From positions 9,281,370 through 9,345,369 of the forward strand of contig CM057831.1 of NCBI GenBank assembly GCA_030068075.1: DNA of 64,000 nucleotides, read 5' to 3'. Under the pieces are notes generated by a model. It did no database searches. It was given only the letters and a program-made list of their open reading frames with translations, and was not told where the DNA came from. The stretch comes from Paguma larvata (lineage: Eukaryota > Chordata > Mammalia > Carnivora > Viverridae). A program made the position numbers and the translations under genes. Positions 40,531-50,519 of this stretch are shown here, piece after piece; the stretch's first letter is position 1, and the number at the start of each line of letters is the position of its first letter.

Positions 40531-41274
40531 AAGCCAGGTCATAAATTGCCCCCAAGCAGGCTCAGGCTGGGGGACCTGATGACCCTCTTCAAGCCCTGGC
40601 CCTGACATCTCCCTGGAGAGGTCAGAATCTGGAATGTTCCCAGCAGGGAGGATGAGCAGACCTCCAGCCATGCCCCATAGCCCTTCTCCATAACGAACTA
40701 GGATAGCGATATTTCTGACACCGGAAATTCCCAGGCTGAGCCTGTTGGATCTTGGGACTAAAGGACAGCATGGGGAGAAAAGACACCACTCCAAGGCCAG
40801 CCAGAGGAACATCTTCCATCACAGATCAGGCAACTGGTCAGTTCAAGATGAGGGTAGAGGGCTCTGGGCATATGGTGACAAGGTGCATGATCAAAGGTCC
40901 ACAGAGAATCAGCATTAGCCCATATGTCTGCCCAGAGGCATCAGGGACCAAGCCCTCCAGTAAGGTCAAGGGCAGGCTCTGTTTCCAGGTGAGGGTAGGC
41001 ACTGGACTACTGGCAGGGTGAGCTGTGCCTGAAAGATGCTTGATCCTGCATGCTGAATGAATGAATGGATGGATGGATGGATGAAGCCCCCGCCCTCACC
41101 TGAGAGCCAGGCCGGGGGCCTCTGTGGGGTCGCAGCACCCAGGCACAGGGTATCCAATCCTGGGGCTGCACAGGGTTTACGCCTCCCGCCTGCGCTGAGA
41201 ACAAGACCACCACTGCGGCTTGTTGGGAAATCAATAAGGAGGCGGGCCCTGCCTGGGCAGGCGGACACGCGGTA
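40531..41274. other. noncoding sequence with a (GGAT)n patch
   Basis: Unique DNA. An interrupted (GAAT)(GGAT)n microsatellite lies at 41053-41084. No gene seen. Confidence 0.5.
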
Positions 41275-41475
41275 TACAGGCCTTCTGCAAACACAATCAT
41301 CTCCTCAGTTATTAATGGGCCCGCTCGCTGCCTCTTCATTAGTGCTCAAATATCAACAGAAAACCGTTTACTTACCATGGGCTCCTGCTCGCGCCGAGCA
41401 AATTTGGACAGGGCTAGTCAAACAGGGAGCTTGTTGTTGGGCTAATGACAGAGCCCAGTGTAAAGTTTAGCAGCA
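41275..41475. promoter_or_regulatory. candidate conserved noncoding element L
   Basis: Repeat-free block with CAGTTATTAATGGGC, forkhead-like GTTTACTTACC (from 41366), AAATATCAACAG and GCTAATGACAG at 41441-41451, where a TAAT core overlaps a MEIS-like TGACAG (41446-41451). Function inferred. Confidence 0.42.
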
Positions 41476-41694
41476 GCTGAAGCAGGCAGAGAGGGCACCA
41501 GCCTGCACCTGCCCCCCGGGGGCGGCCCGGGGAGAGCTGGGTAGGGGAAGGCAGCCGTGTCCGGGAGAAGCGGCTGCCCTGAGCCCGGGCCACACGGCCA
41601 GGGTCCCACACGCGAGCCCTGCTCACACGTGAGCCTCCCACACTGCCAGATGTTCACGCTGATCCCGGGGGCTAGGTCTGCCAGGGACCGTAAG
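41476..41694. other. noncoding sequence, nothing assigned
   Basis: Short GC-rich unique stretch. No gene seen. Confidence 0.4.
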
Positions 41695-41895
41695 GCAGTG
41701 TGGCATAGTGGCTGAGGACTTGTGCTGCACAGCCAGCCAGGGCACAGCTCTGAACCCCAGCGCTGCCGAACAGCACGGCTAGGGGCAAATTATTCGGCGT
41801 AAGCCTCGGATTCCTCCTCTGTAAAACGGGAAATATGAGCGTGTTTACCGCACGGAGATGCCGCGAAGATTAAATGAGGCAATGCACGACACTTT
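41695..41895 (+). repeat. MIR SINE
   Basis: Sense MIR: 'GGCAGTGTGGCATAGTGGCTGAGGACTTGTGCTGCACAGCCAGCC', '...CTCTGTAAAACGGGAAATATGAGCG', 'AGATGCCGCGAAGATTAAATGAGGCAATGCACGAC'. Near full length. Confidence 0.8.
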
Positions 41896-42926
41896 GCCGA
41901 TGAGAAAGCCGAGGCTAGGACGGATCCTAGGCTGTGTGCTTAGGAAGCCGTACAGTCAGAATGGACCCCTGGCTCCCAACTTCAGGTTCAGAGAGGCGCC
42001 CCTCGACGTCTCCCCGGGGCTCTCTGTTGCCCCTGCACGCCCACAAGCCCAGTCTGCTCCAAGACTGGCATCCTGCCTCGGGTGTCCTAGGCTGCTGCGA
42101 AGGCTCAGCATGGGCCAGCCCAAGGTGGCCGACCCCTCGAGGGCCACCCCCCGGCCCTCTGCCACTGTTCCTATGCTCTCTGCATCTCTGGTGGAAGGCA
42201 CACCGAGAGGGGGGAAATCTCCGGAGCTCGATGTTTCCATCCTCGACCAGCCCTGGCCTTGTAGAAAGTGTCGTCTCTTCCTGGGGTCTCCCAGAACAAT
42301 CCATCTGGGCCCTTTTAGGGAAGAGCTTTGTGAGCTTCCTTGGTTACCTGAGTTCGAGTCCCTCTGCCCAGTGACCCAGGCTTGGGGAAGGTACCCCACC
42401 ATCACTGGCTCTCCTGGGGTTTGGACAGTCATCTGGTTACTGTCTTCTCCAGGGGGCATTGGAGGCTCTCAAGCAGAGCCCAGGAGTTACGAGAAAGGAC
42501 CAACCTCTGGTGGCTGCAAAATCAGAGGGGCTGCAGGGAGTGGGCAGAGAACAGAAGATACATTTATTGGACCTGCGCCTTTCACCTTCCTGCCAGACCT
42601 CCCACCACGGGCCCTAGGGAGGCCAAGCTATGAGCCTCGTCTGAGAGAAGTTTGGGTCTACTGCAGGGGTGCAAAGCAAACACACCAAAGTGATCAGAGC
42701 TAGGAGGCCCACACAGCAGGGCCCCAGGAGCAGTGACAAGGTGTCAGGGACTCAGTTCTGTCCGGAGAGTCAAAGACAACTTCATAGAGCATGAATACTC
42801 GAGCACAGGCTACAAGGATGAGAACGAGTTTCCGCCAAGGAAGACAGGAAGGGCCTTCGGGGCCATGATAACAGCATGTGCGGACAGGAGGTGTGAGGCT
42901 GGCGAGGCAAAATGCGACCAGTTCTT
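41896..42926. other. noncoding sequence, nothing assigned
   Basis: Unique GC-rich DNA. A 281-codon plus frame (41858-42703) starts in the MIR, overlaps frames of 125 and 167 codons on the minus strand, and has no domain. I reject it as a gene. Confidence 0.5.
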
Positions 42927-43127
42927 GGGGCGCCCAGTTGGCTCAGTCAGTTAAGCAACAGACTCTTGATTTCAGCTCAGGTCATGATCTCATGGTTCAT
43001 GAAATAGAGCCCCGAGTTGGGCTCCACACTGCGCGGAGGCTGCTTGGGATTCTCTCTCTCCCTTTCTCTGTCCCTTCCCTGCTTGCTCTCTCTCTCTCTC
43101 TCTCTCTCTCTCAAAACAAATAGGTTT
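42927..43127 (+). mobile_element. SINEC (felid), CTCTTGATTT subfamily
   Basis: GGGGCGCCCAGTTGGCTCAG head, GACTCTTGATTTCAGCTCAG, short body with CTGCTTGGGATTCTCTCTC, a long (TC) run and tail. Same variant group as 14086 and 36889. TSD unclear. Confidence 0.95.
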
Positions 43128-43364
43128 TAAAAAACGTGACCCTTGTGTCCCACAATATGGCACTTAGGTGGCAATCTGTGGGTGTGGAAAGCTAACATCA
43201 CTTACTCAGGCTCTACTGGAATGCTTCCTGGATAAGGAACTCCCTCCCTCAGATGCCAATTTGTTCTGTGTCACAGCGTCTTTGCACTGAAACAATGCCC
43301 CTAAGACCCCTCCTCTAAGACCTACACCAGCCCCTGGGGCGACACAAGGAAACAAGCCATTCAT
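43128..43364. other. noncoding sequence, nothing assigned
   Basis: Unique sequence following the SINE. No gene seen. Confidence 0.4.
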
Positions 43365-43640
43365 CACTCATCCTACCGAGCATTTACTGAGTGCCTACTG
43401 CGTACACAGAAGTGAACATGAAAGCTGATCCCTGCTCCCAGGGGGCTGCTCTGCGGAGGGGTCGAAGGGCACCATCATATGAACAAACACATAGCAAACT
43501 AAGTTAATGCCAGAAAGGAATGGCGTGTGTGCCAGGATGGACCAACCTGCAGAAGACCCAAAGGAGCTATTTTGCCTGAACTGGTCACAAAAGGTCTATC
43601 TGAAGAAGAGAGATTTGAACTTGAGAGGAAAGCAAGGGAG
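43365..43640 (+). repeat. old dispersed mammalian repeat (family not assigned)
   Basis: 'CATCACTCATCCTACCGAGCATTTACTGAGTGCCTACTGCG...GCTGATCCCTGCTCCCAGGGGGCTG...GTCTATCTGAAGAAGAGAGATTTGAAC' follows the same class as 10.15-10.64 kb. Confidence 0.45.
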
Positions 43641-44569
43641 ATAAGGACCCCCAGGTTTGGGGCTTGGCAGCAGGGCGTGGGTCTCCCCACCAAGATGGGA
43701 AGACTGTGGGTAGGTGAGCGATGAGACAAGGGGCGGGTCAGCTGCCAGCCACCCCTGAAACGGACCACGCCGCTTCCTGCCATGAACCGCGCAGCCACAT
43801 GCTCGCTCAGGCACTGACAGGGGCTTGTGTGCGCACACGTGCCTACACGCGGTCACGCACACCCGCTCGCCTCTTTCCTCGGTGGATACACTCACACACA
43901 ACCGTGCGCCTTTCTCTCCATGGCAATGAGTGCACTCGCGGGGACCCGCCATCCTCACAGACACAAAACGGTTCGGATGAACGGGACCCAGACGTGCACT
44001 TTGCTTTCTCCCATGTCCTCACGCACGCCCCTTGGTCCCGGCCGTGTCACTAGTTCATCTGCTTTTGTAACCTCAGCTAATGTGTGTGTCCACCCCAGGG
44101 TGACTGCACTGCTTTCTCCCCCGGAGGGAAAGGAATTCTGTCTCCTGAGTCATTTGAGTGTCTGTGGCACTGAAAGGTCCCCTGACCAGAAGGAACCAGA
44201 AAATGTCACTGGCTGATGGGAACAATTTGAATGCAAAATGCCACCTTCCAACGAGTGCACCCTTGGCCGCGGCTGCCAGCAAAAAGACACTTGGCTCTTT
44301 CCCAGGGGCCAGACTCTGATCAAACAGTTTTGTATTTCCTTCTGTGTCCCCTTTCCCAACAAATTGTGCGTGCCGGGCCCATGTGGGGGTCCTCACAGGG
44401 CCGGTGCAGGCCTTCTTCTGGCAAAAGGCAGAAGGGGCCTGGGCAAGCACCCCCAGATGGCTTTGCAGGGGGCCTCTGTCACCCCTCCACCTTCCGATGC
44501 AGGCAAGCCGCTCCTGCTCCGTCTGCTCTAAACTGGGCCTTAGGGAGAGGGGCCTTCCGATGCCCCCTC
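43641..44569. other. noncoding sequence, some CpG at 43.75-44.05 kb
   Basis: The stretch at 43800-43870 alternates CACACG and related units with several CpGs. Too weak for an island. Frames of 110-283 codons on both strands are mutually overlapping and unsupported. Confidence 0.45.
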
Positions 44570-44770
44570 CCCCTCCGATGCTACACTCCCCTCTGCACAG
44601 GAAGCCTCTCTGGGCTGGTCTCTCCTCTATGGGCTCCAAGCACACGTCACGGGGAGGGTCGTGCCCACCTTGCGCACCACCATGTCCTCGGAATCCAGCA
44701 CGGCCCCGGCACGTGGCAGGTGCTCCGTGATACTTACAAAATAGGTGAAGAACAACAGAATGAAAGTAGA
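44570..44770 (+). repeat. L2 LINE 3' end
   Basis: 'GGGTCGTGCCCACCTTGCGCACCACCATGTCCTCGGAATCCAGCACGGCCCCGGCACGTGGCAGGTGCTCCGTGATACTTACAAAATAGG' is an L2 3' end. It lies inside the 312-codon frame at 44231-45169. Confidence 0.6.
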
Positions 44771-45059
44771 AAGGAACCAAGCAAAGAGGAACATCTCTTC
44801 TACTTCCCAGATCGCTCTGATCCACAGAGCCCACAGTTCGGGGGAGGGCCTGGGCACCGCACCCCCACCAGCCCTGCCTCCCCCACCCCACGGACACAGG
44901 CCAGCCCCCAGAGCTCCTCCTCACTCTCCTTGTTCTGGAGCCCTCCCCGCAGAAAGCCCTTCTTCAGCCTCGGAAATCCTATCTCTCCTTCCATCCCCAT
45001 TCTAAAGCCACTTGCCAAGGTGGGCGAAATTCTAAACTGCCTCCCAAGTTCCCCTCCCC

Positions 45060-45535
45060 TGATAATTCAAACACTAAGCAAGGGGTTGCTGCGAGGAATC
45101 TTGCAGATACATTTAAAGTCCCAAATCACTGACCTTAAGACACAGGATTATTCAGGTGGCCTGACCTAATCACCGTGCCCTTTCAAAAGAGAGCTTCTCC
45201 CGCTGGTCACAGAAGGGAAGCCAGAGAGAGCGGAAGCATGAGATGCAACACACTGCTGCTGGCCTGAAGGTGGAGGGACCCCCGCGGACAGCACGTGCAA
45301 GCAGCCTGGGGGGGGCGGGGGGGCAAAAGTGACCGCCAGCCAGCAGTCGGCAAGAAAACGGGGCCTCGGCCCACCACTGCGAACGGCCTGAAGGAGCTCA
45401 GAAGTGGATATATTCCCAGAAATCCAGACGAGAACATGGCCTGGCCAATACTTTGAGGTCAGCTTTGCGGAGGCTCTGACCCACGCCAGACTTCTGACCT
45501 ACGGGACCGGGAAGTCAGAAACTGGTGTTGTAGGC
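45060..45535 (+). repeat. old MaLR-like LTR remnant (family tentative)
   Basis: 'AGTCCCAAATCACTGACCTTAAGACACAGGATTATTCAGGTGGCCTGACCTAATC', then 'GGAAGCCAGAGAGAGCGGAAGC', 'CTGCTGGCCTGAAGGTGGAGG', 'GAACATGGCCTGGCCAATACTTTGAGGTCAGC', 'CAGACTTCTGACC'. This block order belongs to a well-known dispersed mammalian element. Subfamily not assigned. Confidence 0.5.
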
Positions 45536-45540
45536 GTTCT

Positions 45541-45800
45541 TGTTTTTTTTTTTTTTTCCCCCCCATGATTTTCTTTTTTAAATTTTTAATGGTGGTGAAG
45601 CCCACGTAACATGAAATTTCCCATCTTAACTACGTTTTAATGTACTGGTCGGTGGTGTCAAGTACCTTTGTGCTGCCGTGCTACCAATCTCCAGAACAGG
45701 TTTTTCTCTCGAAAAACAGAAGTTCTGTACCCCTCCCCACAATCCCGGGCAGCCACTATTACTTCCTGTGTCTGTGAGTATGTAGGTGTTGCTCTACACG
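45541..45800. repeat. old L1 fragment with poly-T
   Basis: Poly-T/C run at 45541-45563, then 'ATGGTGGTGAAGCCCACGTAACATGAAATTTCCCATCTTAACTACGTTTTAATGTACTGGTCGGTGGTGTCAAGTACC...CTACCAATCTCCAGAACAGG...CTCGAAAAACAGAAGTTCTGTACCC', the L1 3' end pattern seen across mammals. Confidence 0.62.
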
Positions 45801-46060
45801 ACCCTGTGTGTGTGACGTGTTGTGTCTCAGGAAGATCGGTCCTTCCCTCGGAAGCCTTTGCCGACCCCCTCTGTTGGTGCTTGGGATTGGCTCCTCCAGG
45901 CTCGCCCGGTGACCTCTCCTGCAGCCCACACACCTCTCGGGGCAGCATTGGTGCTCTTGTCGGGGCAGACAAGCAAAACCTGGGAGTCCCTTGAGAGTGG
46001 AGACAAGAGGGTATCTACCGTTGGTTCCCCATGGTGTCTGTTAGCGTAATAGCTAATAAA
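45801..46060. other. noncoding sequence, nothing assigned
   Basis: Short unique stretch before a SINE. No gene seen. Confidence 0.4.
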
Positions 46061-46071
46061 AATGACAGTTA

Positions 46072-46286
46072 CTGGGTGCCTGGGTGGCTCAAGGGGTTAA
46101 GAGTGGGACTTCAGCTCAGGTCATGATCTTACGGTTCATGAGTTCGAGCCCCATGTCGGCCTCTGTGCTGACAGCTCAGAGTCTGGAGCCTGCTTCGGAT
46201 TCTGTGTCTGTGTCTCCCTCTCTCTCTGCCCCTCCCCTGCTCACATCTGTCTCTCTCTTTCAAAAATAAACATTAAAAAAAAATTT
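46072..46286 (+). mobile_element. SINEC (felid), near full length
   Basis: Sense copy from CTGGGTGCCTGGGTGGCTCA to AAAAATAAACATTAAAAAAA. TSD AATGACAGTTA (46061-46071) versus AATGACGGTTA (46287-46297), 10 of 11 identical. Confidence 0.96.
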
Positions 46287-46419
46287 AATGACGGTTAGCA
46301 TGTATCCATTTGTTAAGCATCTATTGTGAACTGTAATAAGCCCTTGCATATGCCTCACCAAAAAAAGAAAACAAAACAAAAACACCACAGTGGTAGTATT
46401 TATACTGAAAATAATAATC

Positions 46420-46620
46420 ACTGTAATTTAAGGCATGCTAGGGACCATGCTATGTCTCTTATATTCATTTTCTCATTTAAACCTCACTGCCTTCTGAGGT
46501 CACGATTATTATTTGCCCATTTCAGAGAGGATGAGAAAGACTCCGAGAGATTAAAAGAAATAACTTGCCCGAGTCGCACAGCTAATAAATGGCACAGCCC
46601 CGAGGCTGATTTCCGTGGAA
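46420..46620 (-). repeat. MIR SINE, antisense
   Basis: 'AAGGCATGCTAGGGACCATGCTATGTCTCTTATATTCATTTTCTCATTTAAACCTCACTGCC...TTATTATTTGCCCATTTCAGAGAGGATGAGAAAGACTCCGAGAG...TAACTTGCCCGAGTCGCACAGCTAATAAATGGC' is a near full-length reverse MIR. Confidence 0.78.
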
Positions 46621-47224
46621 TTATGTGTGTTGGCCCCAAGCGCTCAGGCTCTGTGGATGGGTCTTGTGGCGTCTGGTCAGGGCCCCTCGAGGCTGGAAGA
46701 GACACTGGCGTGCACCTTGGAGACTGGGCAGGACTTGGGGAGGATGGCGGGAAAGCACCACAGGGCAAAATCCGGGCGAGATGCTGAAGCCGGGCCCGGT
46801 AGCGTCAGACCAGGCGGGGAAAGATGGAAGGAAACTGAGGGGAGGGTGACCCAACCCCAGCTGCTTCTTCAATCAGAGTAGTTCTGCATTTAACGATTTT
46901 ATATGTTAGAGTTCCAAATACGGTTCCAAAACAGAGTTCTGCTGCTGAAAACATAGTCTACAGACCACTGAGCTCTTCCAAGTCTTTTCACTGTAAAGAC
47001 GGTATACTTACTACAAAAGCTCAGAGAGGCAGAGTCACTAGCCTAAGCTCACACAGTCTTTTCGTGGTCACCCAAGACTAGATCATAGGTCTTGTCTCGG
47101 ATCTCCTTTGGATCACTGGGAGGATTCAAGAGTAGACGATCAAGACTCTTAAAATCTATTTGCTTCTATTGTTGGGCTTCCAGCTGCCCTTCACCAAGAA
47201 GACTGACGGGCACAGAAAGACCCC
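46621..47224. other. noncoding sequence; weak MIR patch
   Basis: A second reverse-MIR-like piece may lie at about 46985-47095 (CAGAGAGGCAGAGTCACTAGCCTAAGCTCACACAG). The remainder is unique. Confidence 0.45.
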
Positions 47225-47400
47225 ACACAAAGAATGAGCACTGGCCTGGGAGTCAGCACCCGGTGTGCCAGTCCCAACTCTGTCCCTACCCATTTGTCTG
47301 ACCCAAGCAACTCACTTTTCTTCCTTGGGCCTCAGTTTCCCCCTCCCTAAAATGAGGGCGTAGACTGGGCATCCCTATATTTCTTTCCAGCACCGGTGTT
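47225..47400 (+). repeat. MIR SINE
   Basis: 'GAGCACTGGCCTGGGAGTCAGCACCC...CCCAACTCTGTCCCTACCCATTTGTCTGACCCAAGCAACTCACTTTTCTTCCTTGGGCCTCAGTTTCCCCCTCCCTAAAATGAGGGCG' reads as sense MIR. Clear. Confidence 0.75.
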
Positions 47401-47574
47401 CCCGGAGGCTGTGGTTCCGCAGTTATGGGAAGTCTGGCAAGGAAGAAACTCAGCCCCACAGCAGTGACTCAGCACTCCGCCCGAAAGGAAGGAGGAGAAG
47501 CATTAAAATACAAAGCAGCTTCAGACAGGGGACTGAAGGGAAGGTGTAGCAAGCCAGGCAGGAGGTGTCAGCAC

Positions 47575-47800
47575 CAGAGGAAGTAATTTAATAAGGGCCC
47601 GCTTGGAAATTATATCCCCCCAAATAATATAATAAACCCTAATTTACTCGCATTCATCTCCCAGAGTTTTTGGGGGGAAGCATAATCTTGCCTGCTCTAC
47701 AGTGATGGATTGGCGCGATGGAAACTCCACCGGGAAATAAAAAAAATACATCTTGTAGTTTTTGACGCGTTATTATTCAGTGTTATCTCGTATGCCTCGT
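47575..47800. promoter_or_regulatory. candidate conserved noncoding element M
   Basis: Repeat-free AT-rich block: GTAATTTAATAAGGGC, CAAATAATATAATAAACCC, CCTAATTTACTCGC, GAAATAAAAAAAATACATC and GACGCGTTATTATTCAG, with a G-run TTTTTGGGGGG at 47668-47677. Function inferred. Confidence 0.42.
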
Positions 47801-48650
47801 TCCAGGCCCATAACTCATGTTCACTTTTCCCTTCTGTCATTTTTTCCCCTCCTCTTCTTAAAACTCAGGGCCAGAGGCAGGGCTGCCAGCACATGGCATT
47901 GCTCTGCTAATGCCCCCCCCGTGCGTAGCCCAGGGTGAGGGTTTCCTGGGCCGGGCAGCAGGTAGGAGGACAGAGAGGTGGTCCATCAGGAAGACTCTCC
48001 AGGGGATGATGGGCATTGCTGGTGGTCTGTGGTGAGGGGCCGCCTTCTGTCTGCCCCTTCCTCCAGCCTGAAATCAAAATTGTGCACACAGTCCTGCGGG
48101 AACCTCCGCCCCACCCCCTGGTCCCTGAAGTCAGAAAGATTACTGGAGTTCCTTCCTCGCCGGCGGACCCCTCAGGGCTGGCCTCCAAATGGTCATGTCT
48201 GAGCTCGCTAAGGGACTTGGGATAGGGAACTATCTCGAGCAGGAGAGGGGATTTTATTGGAAGGATACAGGGCTATCTCTTGGAACCAGAGGGTAGGAAG
48301 GACAGCCAGCCAAGCCTTTACTCTGGAGAGTAAAGAACCAGGGGGGCGGGGTTCTGTGCGTTTCTCTGCGGCTTCGTGCACTCTCTCCCTCTCTCTCTCT
48401 CCCCCTCCCTCTCCCCCACTCTGTCTGCTTCTATGCATCTGTTTCTAGCGTTTCTCCCTAGAGACTGGCTTTTCTGGTATTTGATGTATATGTCTGTATA
48501 GGATTCAAACTGGGCCCCCCAGGTTCCTGGTGGTCCATCACCTCTCACGTCCAGCACCCACCTGACCGTCTCTCAAGTCTCCATTCCCAGGACAGAGCCC
48601 CGGAGGGGCCAGGAACCTGCAGGCCCAGGCTGCTCTTGGAGGCGACTGCT
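47801..48650. other. noncoding sequence, CT tract
   Basis: Unique DNA. The short CT-rich tract at 48378-48420 yields a Glu/Arg repeat frame on the minus strand that is an artefact. Confidence 0.5.
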
Positions 48651-48661
48651 ATTCACCTTCT

Positions 48662-48882
48662 TTTTTTGTTTTGTTTTTCTTAAGTGTATTTATTTATTTT
48701 GAGAGAGAAAGAGAGACGCGAGCAGGGGTAGGGCAGAGAGAGAAGGAGAAGAGAGAATCCCAAGCAAGTTCCACACTGTCAGCACACAGCCTGATGTGGG
48801 GCTCGAACTCACAAACCGTGAGGTCATGACCTGAGCCAAAACCAAGTCTGACGCTTAACCCACTGAGCCACCCAGGTGCCCC
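48662..48882 (-). mobile_element. SINEC (felid), antisense
   Basis: Poly-T with TTTGTTTTTCTTAAGTGTAT, antisense body ending GAGCCACCCAGGTGCCCC. TSD TTCACCTTCT (48652-48661) versus TTGACCTTCT (48889-48898). Confidence 0.95.
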
Positions 48883-48898
48883 TAATACTTGACCTTCT

Positions 48899-49194
48899 AA
48901 GGGTCCATGTGATTATCTGTACAGTGGGGATGGTGACAGGAGGAATGAGTGACGGAGAAAAGTACCTGGTGAAGGGCACGGTGCCGTGCAGTCGGCCCCC
49001 CTCAGAGGCTCCCCGTCTACACCGCAAGGCCCCTCCCTCTCCTGCCCTCGGAGGAGAAGCGGACCTTAGCCTTCTCTGGGCCTAAGCAAGGCCAGGCCAC
49101 GGAGGGGAGCGGCAGGGACCCCCCGAGTGGCAGCAGTCTGCAAAGCTGCTCTCCTCAGGAGCAGGGAGGAGAGGGGAAGGCCCGCAGCACCCTG
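48899..49194. other. noncoding sequence; weak MIR patch at left
   Basis: Starts with a faint MIR-like piece (ATTATCTGTACAGTGGGG, about 48911-48928). The rest is unique. Confidence 0.4.
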
Positions 49195-49335
49195 GGAGAG
49201 GCCATGCATAATTGCTAATAAGCAGGCGTGACTGAGTCTTAACAATAATTAAAGTTACCAACTGAGAACTTGTCCATTTCAGGGGTCTAATGGTTTTTCA
49301 GCACATTAAACATTGAAGGGGTAATCACCTCACGT
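49195..49335. promoter_or_regulatory. candidate conserved noncoding element N
   Basis: Repeat-free AT-rich block: CATAATTGCTAATAAGC (from 49206), AACAATAATTAAAG (SOX-like AACAAT at 49241-49246 with a TAATTA core), GGTCTAATGG, GTAATCACC. Function inferred. Confidence 0.45.
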
Positions 49336-49734
49336 GCACTGGTGCCCACGCCGTGGCGCTCGGTCATGCCTGCTGACAGCAGGGGACCGCAGGCAGAGCC
49401 CCAAGTGGAACCTGGGGGGTCTCTTCTACTACCGTGGGGTTCCCGATGCAAAACCCCTGCAGACTCGGTCGCTGCCTGCGGGGGGCTGGCCTCGATCTGG
49501 GTGGGCTATCTCCTCGAAGCCCTGCTCTGTATCTCCATGGGATGAGATGCCCCAGGTCAAAAAGAAATCAAGCTCTCAGGTCAGGAAAGCCCCTCCAAAT
49601 CCCCCTTGCCACCTCTCCTGCACTGACATTACTCCACTGCCCGTCGCCACTGCCCGCCTGGTGGAGCTCCCCCCACCCTCGTGGAATGGGACAGAGCCTG
49701 GACGGTCACGGTAAACAGAATCCTCTGTAATTCT
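49336..49734. other. noncoding sequence, nothing assigned
   Basis: Unique GC-rich sequence. Three overlapping plus-strand frames have no recognisable domain. Confidence 0.45.
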
Positions 49735-49925
49735 GTGCATCGTGTTAGGCCCTTCTTATGTTTCCTCATATTTCACACAATTGGTGGGATCGATTTTGTT
49801 ATTCTCATTTCGCAGCGGAGGAAACGTTGGCTCAGAGAAGTGGATGAATTTGCCTAGGATCACACAGCTCTGAGAGCAGGGGCCAGTGTTCAAACCTGGG
49901 TCTTCCTTCCCCAGTGCCTGTGCTC
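49735..49925 (-). repeat. MIR SINE, antisense, near full length
   Basis: 'CGTGTTAGGCCCTTCTTATGTTTCCTCATATTTCACACAATTGG...TTTTGTTATTCTCATTTCGCAGCGGAGGAAACGTTGGCTCAGAGAAGTGGATGAATTTGCCTAGGATCACACAGCTCTGAGAGCAGGGGCC...TCAAACCTGGGTC'. Clear reverse MIR. Confidence 0.8.
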
Positions 49926-50039
49926 TTTGGACGAACTCTCCCAAATGCATTGGCCAGACTCCCATTGGCCTGACTCTCCATGTGCCCCGGACGAGTTCTG
50001 GGCCACGGGGACGGGCTGCCGGGACGTCTGGCTTCATCA

Positions 50040-50189
50040 GCGGGGCAGTAAAGTGACTCTTGACCTGGAATTGGGAGCACTAGGCCCAAGTCCCTCGGGC
50101 AAGTTGTTTGACCCGGCTTGTGCCTCAGCTTTCTCATCTGAGAAATGGAAAGAATATTTTCTACCTCGCAGGATTTTGGGGAGCGATCC
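50040..50189 (+). repeat. MIR SINE
   Basis: 'GGAATTGGGAGCACTAGGCCCAAGTCCCTCGGGCAAGTTGTTTGACCCGGCTTGTGCCTCAGCTTTCTCATCTGAGAAATGGAAAGAATATTTTCTACCTCGCAGGATTTTGG' reads as sense MIR, next to the antisense copy upstream. Confidence 0.75.
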
Positions 50190-50205
50190 AAAGAGACGAT
50201 ATGCA

Positions 50206-50519
50206 GGGCGCCTGGGGGGCTCAGGTGGTTAGGCATCTGACTTCGGCCCAGGTCATGATCTCGCGGTTCACGAGTTCAAGCCCTGTGTCCGGCTCTGTGC
50301 TGACAGCTCAGAGCCTGGAGTCTGGCCGATGCATTTCGAAGGGTTTGTCTAAAGAGCACAGGCACTGGGGAATGTAGACTCGCCTTTGAACATTGGCCCC
50401 TGCTCTCAGATTCTGTGTCTCCCTTTCTCTCTCTGACCCTCCCCCACTCGCACTCTGTCTCTCTGTCTCTCAAAAATGAATAAATATTGAAATTAGAAAA
50501 AACACACACAAAAAAACAC
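50206..50519 (+). mobile_element. SINEC (felid), interrupted by an 80-bp insert
   Basis: First part 50206-50324 (GGGCGCCTGGGGGGCTCAGG to CAGAGCCTGGAGTCTG), second part from about 50408 (AGATTCTGTGTCTCCC) to the A-tail. About 80 bp that do not belong to the SINE lie between. Possible TSD AAAGAGACGATATGCA (50190-50205) versus AAAGGGATCGTATGCA (50520-50535). Confidence 0.93.
50325..50407 (+). repeat. MIR-like insert inside a SINE
   Basis: 'TCTAAAGAGCACAGGCACTGGGGAATGTAGACTCGCCTTTGAACATTGGCCCCTGCTCT' resembles the 5' part of MIR ('taagagcac-ggctctggag-cagactgcctgggttcgaat-ctggctct'). A MIR is far older than a felid SINE, so it cannot have transposed into it. Confidence 0.4.

Noticed and set aside
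41053..41084. Tandem array at the GGAT patch as a possible regulatory repeat
   Set aside because: A plain, short, interrupted tetranucleotide microsatellite. Nothing else supports a role.
41858..42703. 281-codon plus-strand frame
   Set aside because: Starts inside a MIR, overlaps long frames on the other strand, and is low-complexity Pro/Ser/Arg sequence as expected by chance in high GC.
43800..44060. CpG-containing CACACG stretch as an island
   Set aside because: The CpGs lie in a degenerate CA/CG alternating run, not in a sustained CpG-dense sequence.
44073..44924. 283-codon minus-strand frame
   Set aside because: Overlaps the 312-codon frame on the other strand and contains antisense L2. 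No domain.
44231..45169. 312-codon plus-strand frame, the longest in the window
   Set aside because: It runs through an L2 3' end and into a MaLR-like remnant, overlaps a 283-codon minus-strand frame, and shows no domain.
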